NCBI GenBank assembly: GCA_003456455.1
Contig: DMRV01000251.1
Coordinates: forward strand, 1-7,207
Direction: 5' to 3'
DNA: 7,207 nucleotides
Source: Flavobacteriales bacterium
GTDB lineage: Bacteria > Bacteroidota > Bacteroidia > UBA10329
Of the stretch, positions 1-6,548 are shown in pieces. Within the stretch, counting starts at the first letter, position 1, and each line of letters opens with the position of its first letter. The notes under the pieces were generated by a model. That model worked only from the letters and a program-made list of their open reading frames with translations, ran no database searches and had not been told where the DNA came from. The translations under genes and the position numbers were made by a program.

Positions 1-90
1 CGCGTTGATTTCTTGCGCTTGGAGTAGCGCCAATTTTAATTCAACCTCATTGGCTGCACCAGAAAGAATCTTAACCCAACCTTTTTCCAA
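1..90 (-). CDS. DUF2007-like small protein, N-terminal fragment
   Basis: After the ftsH stop and an immediately following in-frame TAA, the minus strand stays open from a TTG codon at 90-88 to the window edge (30 codons). The fragment begins (L/M)EKGWVKILSG and continues with NEVELKLALLQAQEINA. This resembles the start of DUF2007 ('putative prokaryotic signal transducing protein') proteins, where a W-V-K-I strand is followed by an E-x-E-x-x-x-x-x-L-L helix and then a G/E-I-x-A strand. Members are small, about 70-80 residues, so most of the gene should lie to the left. The molecular function of the family is not established. The start is the only plausible one I see: the upstream codons in this frame are TGC, GCT, ATT and then stop. 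The gene lies 12 bases downstream of ftsH and is probably cotranscribed with it. The family assignment rests on a short stretch and is an inference. Confidence 0.6.
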   Translation of the reverse strand, partial: MEKGWVKILSGAANEVELKLALLQAQEINA

Positions 91-102
91 GCAAGCAATT
101 TA

Positions 103-2217
103 TCAACTTTGTGGCAAAGTATCACCCTTTTCAGACTCTGATGTAGACTCGGTTGTCTCAACAGGGGTTGTTTTAGTAGTTGCTTCTATTGCAGGAGCAT
201 CACCATTCACACCCCTTGGCGTTTCTGTCTTCTTCTCCTCCACCAAGTCTTCATCTCGGTTCCATTGTCGTTTTCCAAAAATCACCTCAAGATTCTCCTT
301 GAAAATCACCTCTTTTTCCAGCAGATTCTCGGCCAGTTTCTCCAACTTGTCCTTATTGTCGGTCAATATTTTAATTGTCCGCTTATAAGCGGCTTCTACC
401 ATCTCACTCACTTCTTTATCTATCAGCTCAGCTGTTTTCTCACTATATGGTTTGCTAAACGAATACTCGTTTTGCCCAGATGAATCGTAGAAACTGATAT
501 TCCCTATTTTTTCACTCAAACCATAAACCGTAACCATCGCATAAGCTTGCTTGGTAACTTTTTCCAAATCGCTCAAGGCTCCAGTAGAAACTTTTCCGAA
601 AATGATTTGCTCCGCAGCACGGCCACCCAACGCTGCACACATTTCATCCAACATTTGCTCTTTAGTTGTTATCTGACGCTCTTCTGGCAAATACCACGCA
701 GCACCCAAAGACCTTCCTCGCGGAACAATTGTCACCTTAATTAGTGGTGAAGCATGTTCTGTTAGCCAACTCACTGCAGCATGACCGGCTTCGTGATATG
801 CGATTACCTTTTTCTCCCCCTTGGTAATAATCTTATTCTTCTTCTCTAAACCTCCAATTATACGGTCAACCGCATCTAAGAAATCCTGCTTTTCAATCTT
901 CTTTTTGTCCTTACGAGCTGCTATCAAAGCTGCTTCGTTACACAAATTGGCTATATCAGCACCAGAAAAACCAGGCGTTTGTTTTCCTAAGAAATCTACA
1001 TCAACATCTCCGCCCAGTTTCAATGGTTTGAGGTGAACCTTGAAAATTTCAATACGCTCAGTAAGATCAGGCATATCAACTAAAATTTGGCGGTCAAAAC
1101 GACCTGCCCGCATCAATGCGCGATCCAAAACATCAGCACGGTTAGTGGCCGCCAAAATGATTACACCACTGTTAGTACCAAAGCCATCCATTTCAGTAAG
1201 CAATTGGTTCAATGTGTTCTCGCGTTCGTCATTACCTCCTTGCATCCCGCCCTTTCCCCGAGCACGACCAATCGCATCAATCTCATCTATAAAGATGATA
1301 GCCGGTGATTTTTCTTTCGCTTGTTTGAACAAATCACGTACGCGGCTTGCTCCAACTCCAACAAACATCTCCACAAAATCAGAACCTGAAAGTGAGAAGA
1401 AAGGAACTTTCGCCTCGCCAGCAACGGCTTTGGCCAGCAAAGTTTTACCTGTCCCAGGAGGGCCGACAAGCAATGCTCCTTTCGGAATCTTAGCTCCAAG
1501 ATCGGTGTACTTCTTAGGGCTCCTCAAGAAATCCACAATCTCTTTTATTTCAACCTTAGCCTCATCCAATCCTGCAACATCATCAAAGGTTACGTTTACC
1601 GTTGTGTCACCTTCAAAAAGCTGCGCTTTTGACTTACCAATGTTGAAAATCTGGGCACCTCCACCAGCACCTCCACTCATCCTTTTCATTAGGAAAATCC
1701 AAACTCCGATGATAAGCGCGAAAGGAAGAATCCACATTAAGAAATCTCCACCCCAGTTCTTGCGTGTTTCGTTACGAACGTCAACTTTCTCCTCAATCGG
1801 AAAATCTTTCTGCCAATCTTGGAGACTCTTCTCAAAATTCTGGAGATCTCCAATCTGATAGAAATAATGCGGACCCGGATTTAGCGTACTACCGAAAGGT
1901 CTTTCTTTAACTTCTTTATATTTTTCGTTGTTTTCTAACGCTTCTGTTTCGATATAAATTTCGGCTACCTCTCGGTTAATAACCACCAACTCGCTTACAT
2001 CCTTATCAAGAATCATTTCCTTGAAATCTGATGACGAAAGCGTCCGATCACCTTGTCCTACATCAGGTAGAAAAGTCATGGCAATAAACGCCACGGCAAT
2101 AATTACATAAACCCAGTAGAAATTAAAATTGAACTCAAAGTCAAATCTCCCTTTCTTAGGTTTCTTCCCCTTATTATCCTGTACTCCCTTCTTGTCTTTC
2201 TTATCTTTTTCTGACAT
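103..2217 (-). CDS. ftsH: ATP-dependent zinc metalloprotease FtsH
   Basis: FtsH is a membrane-anchored hexameric AAA+ protease that extracts and degrades misfolded membrane proteins and some short-lived cytosolic regulators. The 704-residue protein has a lysine-rich cytosolic N-terminus (1-24), a membrane segment at about 34-50, an extracytoplasmic domain at about 51-157 and a second membrane segment at about 159-177. The AAA+ module follows: Walker A GPPGTGKT at 252-259, pore motif FVG at 285-287, Walker B IIFIDE at 307-312, and a second region of homology at about 358-377 with arginine fingers R370 and R373. The protease domain has HEAGH at 475-479 (zinc ligands H475 and H479, catalytic E476), with D550 as the likely third ligand. 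All key residues are present. The C-terminus (about 655-704) is a polar Thr/Ser/Glu-rich tail that looks disordered and makes the protein somewhat longer than E. coli FtsH. The ATG at 2217 follows rsfS by 17 bases with a purine-rich AAGAAGAAGAGA just before it. Confidence 0.98.
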   Translation of the reverse strand: MSEKDKKDKKGVQDNKGKKPKKGRFDFEFNFNFYWVYVIIAVAFIAMTFLPDVGQGDRTLSSSDFKEMILDKDVSELVVINREVAEIYIETEALENNEKYKEVKERPFGSTLNPGPHYFYQIGDLQNFEKSLQDWQKDFPIEEKVDVRNETRKNWGGDFLMWILPFALIIGVWIFLMKRMSGGAGGGAQIFNIGKSKAQLFEGDTTVNVTFDDVAGLDEAKVEIKEIVDFLRSPKKYTDLGAKIPKGALLVGPPGTGKTLLAKAVAGEAKVPFFSLSGSDFVEMFVGVGASRVRDLFKQAKEKSPAIIFIDEIDAIGRARGKGGMQGGNDERENTLNQLLTEMDGFGTNSGVIILAATNRADVLDRALMRAGRFDRQILVDMPDLTERIEIFKVHLKPLKLGGDVDVDFLGKQTPGFSGADIANLCNEAALIAARKDKKKIEKQDFLDAVDRIIGGLEKKNKIITKGEKKVIAYHEAGHAAVSWLTEHASPLIKVTIVPRGRSLGAAWYLPEERQITTKEQMLDEMCAALGGRAAEQIIFGKVSTGALSDLEKVTKQAYAMVTVYGLSEKIGNISFYDSSGQNEYSFSKPYSEKTAELIDKEVSEMVEAAYKRTIKILTDNKDKLEKLAENLLEKEVIFKENLEVIFGKRQWNRDEDLVEEKKTETPRGVNGDAPAIEATTKTTPVETTESTSESEKGDTLPQS

Positions 2218-2234
2218 TCTCTTCTTCTTTTGGC

Positions 2235-2612
2235 TTAAGCCACTTCATCATATTCTTTAACAACAGCATCGGCCCAAAGCCCCTCAATGTTGTAATGCTC
2301 TCTTTGCTCACGCTGAAAAATGTGTACAACCACATTTACGTAGTCCATCAACACCCATTCTCCATTACTTGTTCCCTCAATGTGCCATGGTTTGTCATCT
2401 AGCGCTTTTTGCACTTCCACTTCTACACTACCAGACAGTGCATTAACATGAGTATTAGAATCTCCACCGCAAACCACATAAAAATCAGCAACAGAATTGC
2501 TGATTCCTCGAAGATCGAGAGAAACAATATTCTTACCTTTTTTTTCTTCTAGACCTTTAACAATTTCAGCTACTAGAATCTCGGTTTCCGACTTGGCGGA
2601 TTTTTTCTTCAT
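2235..2612 (-). CDS. rsfS: Ribosome silencing factor RsfS (Iojap family)
   Basis: RsfS binds ribosomal protein uL14 on the large subunit and blocks subunit joining, which lowers translation when nutrients are scarce. With an ATG start at 2612 the protein has 125 residues, a typical length for the family. An in-frame TTG sits directly before it (2615-2613), but the ATG is the simpler choice. The family pattern is clear: a conserved I-V-S-L-D-L-R-G-I strand, then VADFYVVCGGDSNTHVNAL, the E-G-T-S-N-G-E-W-V-L-M-D-Y stretch, VVVHIFQREQREHYNIE, and the end block LWADA. It is the first gene of a likely rsfS-ftsH-DUF2007 operon. It is divergent from birA, and the two share a short upstream region containing a promoter candidate for this strand. 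Confidence 0.96.
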   Translation of the reverse strand: MKKKSAKSETEILVAEIVKGLEEKKGKNIVSLDLRGISNSVADFYVVCGGDSNTHVNALSGSVEVEVQKALDDKPWHIEGTSNGEWVLMDYVNVVVHIFQREQREHYNIEGLWADAVVKEYDEVA

Positions 2613-2626
2613 CAAGAGGTTTTTAG

Positions 2627-2638
2627 AATTTGCAAATT
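2627..2638. repeat. 12-base perfect palindrome in the rsfS/birA intergenic region
   Basis: AATTTGCAAATT reads the same on both strands. It lies in the 48-base gap between the divergent rsfS and birA starts and places a TTTG core on each strand. On the minus strand it contributes the TTTG of the rsfS promoter candidate. It could also be an operator for a dimeric regulator, but one copy of an AT-rich palindrome is weak evidence. Confidence 0.4.
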
Positions 2639-2659
2639 TACCATTTAAAATGCCTTCAA
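2633..2659 (-). promoter_or_regulatory. Candidate Bacteroidota-type promoter for rsfS-ftsH
   Basis: On the minus strand TAAATTTG (2640-2633) matches the Bacteroidota -7 consensus TAnnTTTG exactly. A TTG at 2659-2657 lies 16 bases upstream, near the usual but variable spacing of the -33 element. Transcription would start within about ten bases of the box, leaving a short leader before the rsfS ATG at 2612. The -33 TTG lies just outside the proposed birA start, so the two control regions overlap. Confidence 0.5.
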
Positions 2660-2664
2660 CTTGA
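2650..2664 (+). other. Possible 4-codon upstream mini-ORF before birA
   Basis: ATG CCT TCA ACT TGA is an ATG-initiated open frame of four codons. Its TGA stop (2662-2664) overlaps the proposed TTG start of birA (2661-2663) as TTGA. This is the arrangement seen in translational coupling, but so short a frame may occur by chance. There is no recognisable ribosome binding site. Confidence 0.2.
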
Positions 2665-3416
2665 CATCTAACCTCTTCATCGGATCAGTCTGTATTCGCC
2701 TCGAACGTATTGACTCTTCCAACAATTATGCCCGTGAACTTATTCGCGACAAAATGCCCATTGAAGGAACTGTGATTGTAGCCAATGAGCAATTTTCTGG
2801 TCGAGGACAAAGGTCAAACACATGGTATTCTGAACCTAAATCGAGTCTAACTTGCTCTTATATTCTGCGACCTGTCTTTTTGGCAGCGAAAGATCAGTTC
2901 ATTCTGAGTGCAGCAGTCGCTTTGGCGGTTTATGAAACAGTTGCCGAAATTCTTCCTAAAAGCGATGTCCGAATAAAATGGCCAAATGATATTCTGGTTG
3001 ACGGAAAAAAGATTGCTGGTATTCTCATTGAAAACACCCTTCGGAGAAGCAATCTCGAAACTTCAATTGTTGGAATTGGGTTGAATGTTAATCAGGTGAA
3101 ATTTCCATCAGAACTGAATGCCACCTCTATACAGCTCAACACAAATTCGGAGACAGATTTGAATTTGATTATGGAAGAACTCAGTACACGACTGGAGAAA
3201 TATTATCTGCGAATACGAGAAGGGAGTTTTGACCCTCTGTTGAAACGGCTGAACGAAAACCTGTTTGGCATTGGAGAATCGATGAAGTTGAGTATTAACG
3301 GCACACAGGAAACTGTAACCGTAGTAGGCGTGCGCCATACTGGCGAATTAGAATTGGAACATGCCGATATGAACAGAACCCTTCATCAACATCACGAAAT
3401 TGGTTGGAGCCTTTAA
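2661..3416 (+). CDS. birA: Biotin--[acetyl-CoA-carboxylase] ligase, catalytic type without HTH
   Basis: The enzyme activates biotin with ATP to biotinyl-AMP and transfers it to a lysine of biotin carrier proteins such as the acetyl-CoA carboxylase BCCP subunit. The 251-residue protein starts directly with the catalytic domain: the substrate strand with IDSSNNYA (17-24), GRGQR at 47-51 for biotinyl-AMP binding, KWPND at 106-110, KIAGIL at 117-122 with the conserved lysine, and GIGLNVN at 138-144. A C-terminal beta domain covers about 203-251. No N-terminal helix-turn-helix is present, so unlike E. coli BirA it should not act as a repressor. The start is TTG: the frame has a stop at 2646-2648 and no ATG before residue 32, which is inside the domain. 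It converges on pyrE with one base between the stop codons. Confidence 0.95.
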   Translation: MTSNLFIGSVCIRLERIDSSNNYARELIRDKMPIEGTVIVANEQFSGRGQRSNTWYSEPKSSLTCSYILRPVFLAAKDQFILSAAVALAVYETVAEILPKSDVRIKWPNDILVDGKKIAGILIENTLRRSNLETSIVGIGLNVNQVKFPSELNATSIQLNTNSETDLNLIMEELSTRLEKYYLRIREGSFDPLLKRLNENLFGIGESMKLSINGTQETVTVVGVRHTGELELEHADMNRTLHQHHEIGWSL

Positions 3417-3417
3417 A

Positions 3418-4062
3418 CTAAGCCTTCCAACTTGCTGGCGATTTACGCCATTCGTTCAATTGCTCTAAGTCACTTTCGGAAACATAACCAGACTCAACCG
3501 CCAGTTTCACTAATTCGGAATAGTTAGAAAGTGTGTAAATCTTACAATCGGCTTTCTCAAAATTCTCATCGGCATTGGCAAAACCGTATGTGAAGATGGC
3601 CATCATGCCGAGAACGGTTGAAGACGTTTCGCGCAGCGCGTCAACCGCTTTCAGGCTACTTCCGCCTGTAGAAATAAGATCTTCAATCACAACAACCTTA
3701 CTATTCTCTGGCAAGTAACCTTCAACCTGATTACCTAATCCGTGCTCTTTCGGTTTTGGGCGAACATAAATGAACGGTAAGCCCAATTCCTCAGCCACCA
3801 TCAACCCGACAGCAATGGCACCAGTCGCAACGCCCGCAACAACCTCAGCTTCAGGGAATTTCTCCTTCACTCCTTGCGCCAAACCTTTCGCAATCAACTT
3901 TCTTGTATCTGGATACGAAAGGGTTTTTCGGTTATCGCAGTAAATAGGTGATTTCCAGCCTGACGCCCACGTAAACGGCTCGTTTGGCTGAAGTTTGACT
4001 GCCTTTATTCGTAGTAGTTCATTAGCTACATTTGACGCCAATTCTGAGTTCAAAATATCCAT
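3418..4062 (-). CDS. pyrE: Orotate phosphoribosyltransferase
   Basis: PyrE makes orotidine 5'-monophosphate from orotate and PRPP, the fifth step of de novo pyrimidine synthesis, in the cytosol. The 214-residue length is normal. The flexible loop motif RPKPKEHG at 101-108 holds the PRPP-contacting K103, K105 and H107. The PRPP-binding signature VVVIEDLISTGGSS covers 123-136 with the adjacent acidic pair E127-D128. The orotate-side block TWASGWKSPIYCDNR lies at 31-45. The ATG at 4062-4060 fits the usual PyrE N-terminus. No other pyrimidine gene is in the window. The gene lies between two plus-strand genes: its stop almost touches that of birA, and its ATG overlaps the ATG of the NUDIX gene by two bases. 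No Shine-Dalgarno sequence is visible. Confidence 0.98.
   Translation of the reverse strand: MDILNSELASNVANELLRIKAVKLQPNEPFTWASGWKSPIYCDNRKTLSYPDTRKLIAKGLAQGVKEKFPEAEVVAGVATGAIAVGLMVAEELGLPFIYVRPKPKEHGLGNQVEGYLPENSKVVVIEDLISTGGSSLKAVDALRETSSTVLGMMAIFTYGFANADENFEKADCKIYTLSNYSELVKLAVESGYVSESDLEQLNEWRKSPASWKA
4004..4034 (+). promoter_or_regulatory. Candidate promoter for the NUDIX gene, inside pyrE
   Basis: TACATTTG at 4027-4034 matches the Bacteroidota -7 consensus TAnnTTTG. TTTA at 4004-4007, one base off the -33 TTTG, lies 19 bases upstream. The predicted start point falls about 20 bases before the NUDIX ATG at 4061. The whole element lies in the 5' coding region of the oppositely oriented pyrE. 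Confidence 0.4.
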
Positions 4063-4666
4063 GGCGCAAAACTATAAAGTTTTCATAGGAGGTTCGGTTT
4101 TATGGTTTGGAAAAGACACTGAAAATCAGGCAGTTTTCAACACCAATTTGATAAATCCAAAAATGGATGAATGGTCAGAAATTATCGCTGATTTAGAAAC
4201 CTCAGAACAACAAGTTCTTATTGATGGAAATCTAAGTGCTAACTGGAACAACTTCACGTCAAACTACAAACTAGTTGAAGCCGCTGGCGGATTGGTCAAA
4301 AACCAAAATGGCGATTGGCTTTTCATATACCGAAACGGCATTTGGGATTTGCCCAAAGGCAAGTTGGAAAAAGGCGAAAGCATTGAGGAATGCGCGGTGC
4401 GCGAAGTGGCCGAAGAATGTGGCATTGAAGAACCGACCATTACCCGAAAGCTTACCACTACTTATCATACCTACACGCTAAAAGGAGAGAGAATTCTAAA
4501 GCCAACCTATTGGTATATGATGAAGAGCTCGGATAATTCTGACCTCATTCCTCAAACGGAAGAAGGTATTACAGAAGTGAGGTGGGTTTCTTTAATGGAG
4601 GCGGCCGAACTCGCAAAAGACAGCTTTGGCTCTATTAAAGAAGTGGTGAGCGAAGAACTGAATTAG
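4061..4666 (+). CDS. NUDIX hydrolase with N-terminal extension
   Basis: NUDIX enzymes cleave nucleoside diphosphates linked to another group, using divalent metal bound by the Nudix box. From the ATG at 4061 the protein has 201 residues. The box G-x5-E-x7-REVAEECGI is complete at 100-122 (G100, E106, R114, E115, E118, E119, G121), so catalysis should be intact. The Nudix fold covers roughly 72-201. The first 70 residues (MAQNYKVFIGG onward) are an additional region I cannot assign. The frame is open upstream to an in-frame TTG at 3995, but that would add 22 residues encoded antisense to conserved pyrE sequence, so the ATG is preferred. The substrate cannot be told from sequence; ADP-ribose, diadenosine polyphosphates and (deoxy)nucleotides are all possible. 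The gene is head to head with pyrE and converges on the TlpA-like gene with two bases between stops. Confidence 0.9.
   Translation: MAQNYKVFIGGSVLWFGKDTENQAVFNTNLINPKMDEWSEIIADLETSEQQVLIDGNLSANWNNFTSNYKLVEAAGGLVKNQNGDWLFIYRNGIWDLPKGKLEKGESIEECAVREVAEECGIEEPTITRKLTTTYHTYTLKGERILKPTYWYMMKSSDNSDLIPQTEEGITEVRWVSLMEAAELAKDSFGSIKEVVSEELN
4067..4074 (-). promoter_or_regulatory. Possible -7 element for pyrE, inside the NUDIX gene
   Basis: TAGTTTTG on the minus strand fits TAnnTTTG and ends four bases before the pyrE ATG. I see no -33 TTG at the expected distance. If real, the transcript would begin at or very near the start codon, giving an almost leaderless mRNA. Confidence 0.2.
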
Positions 4667-4668
4667 AC

Positions 4669-6087
4669 CTATTTCCCTACTCCTTTTCGGCCTTCGGCTT
4701 TAAGCTTTTCGTTCAGCGACATTAACTCTCCCTGTGCGCCTTTGGTGGGGTCTTTGGCAGGAACGCTGTAGAATTTGCCATCTGGATTAATGATAAAGAA
4801 TAGCGGTAGGCTTTTTACATCATAATCGTCCATAATAGAACTGGCAATAGCTACTCCACCAAACTCCCAATTGATATTCATTTGCTTTTGAAGCGACTGC
4901 ATCTCTGCCTTCGAATTACCCACGCAAACGGTTACAAAACGTATGGTTGCAAACTCTTCTTTTAGGTTTGGAATTACGTTCGTTTCCCGCTGGCAGTACC
5001 CGTTCTTGGCATCTGTTAATTCTAGAAAGACATAGGCTCCTTCAAAATCTGAAAGGCGTTTCTCGGTACCATCCAACGTTCTGAAAGCAATTTCGGGCGC
5101 ATCTGTACCTACCGATAGTTTTTCGTGTTTATCGGCAATATTCTTAACCGCATTAGCGAGGTAAGAATTGGAAGTAAGCATACCGAAACTTTTGAGCGCA
5201 CGAATCAGGTTTTCATCTTTGAAATCACGCTGTCCGAATAATCCGTCAATGCCATTAATAAGCACCATTCTTCTCGCAGAAACATCTACAAGCATCGGCT
5301 CTTGTTCAATCAGTATTTCATCCAATTTGGCAAAAGCCTCCTTGCCAGCCAAGGCTTTTTTACATTCATCGTAACGATTAGCAACCGCCATTTTATCAAC
5401 TGCTCCCTCATAAAATTGTAATAGAAAACCTACATAAGGAGGATTATTGAATTGCGGGCTGACATCCTTGAGGTGCTTAGCAAAAAGCTTGTCGCGATTA
5501 CCTAAAAAAGTCTGTTCAACGGTAGCTAGGGAATATTTGATGTAATCCTTAACAAATGGCTCAGCATCATTAAACTTCTTCAATGCCATTTTTTCAAACC
5601 CTTCCAACGACTTGGCCACCATTGCTGGGCTTTTACGATTAACCAAGGCTGGATACAGCGCTTCCAAAAACGCATCCAGCGTATCGTTAAACTGAATGAC
5701 TTGCTCATTCATCTTGGCTGATTTTCCGCCCAAAATCTTTGGAGCAAAAAAATGCCGTTCGTAAAATGCTTCGGGCTTGTTCTGGTCTCTTGTGGGCGGG
5801 ACAAATGTCAAGTCTAGATCTTTGTCTCGCTCTATGAAGAAATCGGCACAGTTCTGACCTACTTGAAGAAAAGCGTATTGCGTTTGATTCGGCACTCCTT
5901 TGAGTTCAAAACTACCATCTACATCCACTATTTGCTTTGCAAGAACTCGCTCTTTCCCACTTATGGGATCGTCATTTACGCGCAATTGAATTTCTTGCCC
6001 AATAGACAACGGAGCAACACCACGGATAACCGCAAATTGCCCATTGGTTATCAACGGGATTACTAAAAACAACAACAAAAATCTCAT
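4669..6087 (-). CDS. Secreted TlpA-like thioredoxin-fold protein with degenerate active site
   Basis: The 472-residue protein has a hydrophobic N-terminal signal sequence (about 2-16) with no lipobox cysteine, so export to the periplasm is likely. Residues about 18-95 look like a small beta domain of the DUF4369 kind often found in Bacteroidota TlpA-like proteins. A helical middle region covers about 120-320. The C-terminal part (about 326-455) is a thioredoxin/AhpC-TSA fold with VGTDAPEIAF as its first strand and the cis-proline in SLPLFF (P428). At the expected CxxC site it reads N362-G-Y-C365, so the nucleophilic first cysteine is absent and normal thiol-disulfide exchange is doubtful. Classical family members serve in cytochrome maturation or oxidative folding; this one may be structural or monothiol. 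Its ATG overlaps the coaD TGA as ATGA. The exact role is unknown. Confidence 0.85.
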   Translation of the reverse strand: MRFLLLFLVIPLITNGQFAVIRGVAPLSIGQEIQLRVNDDPISGKERVLAKQIVDVDGSFELKGVPNQTQYAFLQVGQNCADFFIERDKDLDLTFVPPTRDQNKPEAFYERHFFAPKILGGKSAKMNEQVIQFNDTLDAFLEALYPALVNRKSPAMVAKSLEGFEKMALKKFNDAEPFVKDYIKYSLATVEQTFLGNRDKLFAKHLKDVSPQFNNPPYVGFLLQFYEGAVDKMAVANRYDECKKALAGKEAFAKLDEILIEQEPMLVDVSARRMVLINGIDGLFGQRDFKDENLIRALKSFGMLTSNSYLANAVKNIADKHEKLSVGTDAPEIAFRTLDGTEKRLSDFEGAYVFLELTDAKNGYCQRETNVIPNLKEEFATIRFVTVCVGNSKAEMQSLQKQMNINWEFGGVAIASSIMDDYDVKSLPLFFIINPDGKFYSVPAKDPTKGAQGELMSLNEKLKAEGRKGVGK

Positions 6088-6548
6088 TTAGTCAGATCAA
6101 GTCCTTCGGGAACGAAACGTTGCGGGTCTCCTCCATTGCTCAGTATATCACGGACAATGGTTGAATTTATTGCAGAGTACTCTTGGAGTGAGAGTAAAAA
6201 GACCGTATCGATGTCTGGATGAAGCGTTTGATTAATGTGCGCTATACTCCGCTCAAACTCGAAATCTGCCGAAGTACGCAGACCACGAAGCAGGTGGGTT
6301 GCGCCAACTTCTTTGCAATAATCAACCGTCATTCCCAAGTAGGTCTCCACCTTCACTTTGGGTTCATTTCTGAAAGTGTACCGAATCATATCTAACCGTT
6401 TCTCCAAACTGTAATAATAGTTCTTGCTAGAGTTGGTTCCGATGGCAACAATAATTTCATCGAACAACGGAATTGCTCTTAAAATGATATCCTCGTGACC
6501 TTTGGTTATTGGATCGAAAGACCCGGGAAAAACTGCAATTCGTTTCAT
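6084..6548 (-). CDS. coaD: Pantetheine-phosphate adenylyltransferase
   Basis: CoaD transfers AMP from ATP to 4'-phosphopantetheine, giving dephospho-CoA, the penultimate step of coenzyme A synthesis; the enzyme is a cytosolic hexamer. The 154 residues match the normal length. The nucleotidyltransferase signature is at the N-terminus: GSFDPITKGH at 9-18 with T15-x-x-H18. The phosphopantetheine/ATP block RGLRTSADFEFE is at 88-99 and the second signature INSTIVRDI at 127-135. The start ATG overlaps the stop of the upstream saccharopine dehydrogenase-like gene, and its own stop overlaps the start of the TlpA-like gene. All three are therefore probably one transcript with translational coupling. 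Confidence 0.98.
   Translation of the reverse strand: MKRIAVFPGSFDPITKGHEDIILRAIPLFDEIIVAIGTNSSKNYYYSLEKRLDMIRYTFRNEPKVKVETYLGMTVDYCKEVGATHLLRGLRTSADFEFERSIAHINQTLHPDIDTVFLLSLQEYSAINSTIVRDILSNGGDPQRFVPEGLDLTK

Noticed and set aside
5..388. Plus-strand open frame over the left edge and the ftsH 3' end
   Set aside because: It is low-complexity Ser-rich antisense sequence of the acidic/Thr-rich FtsH tail and has no family features.
1040..1858. Long plus-strand open frame (272 codons) opposite ftsH
   Set aside because: It is antisense to the highly conserved AAA+ region of ftsH, shows no recognisable domain, and is best explained as an artefact of the codon pattern of ftsH.
2613..2615. TTG as the rsfS start, one codon before the ATG
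   Set aside because: The adjacent in-frame ATG at 2612 is a more usual start, and the change affects only one residue.
3995..4060. Upstream extension of the NUDIX frame by 22 codons
   Set aside because: It starts at TTG, lies opposite conserved pyrE N-terminal sequence, and the ATG at 4061 gives a natural N-terminus.
4087..4110. AGGAGG followed nine bases later by ATG on the plus strand, resembling a strong ribosome binding site
   Set aside because: The ATG is out of frame with the NUDIX gene and opens only six codons before a stop; Bacteroidota also rely little on such sites.
4681..4705. Short direct repeat (GCCGAAG-GCCGAAA on the minus strand) near the end of the TlpA-like gene
   Set aside because: It is only two imperfect units within a lysine/glutamate-rich coding tail, with no sign of a terminator or mobile-element end.
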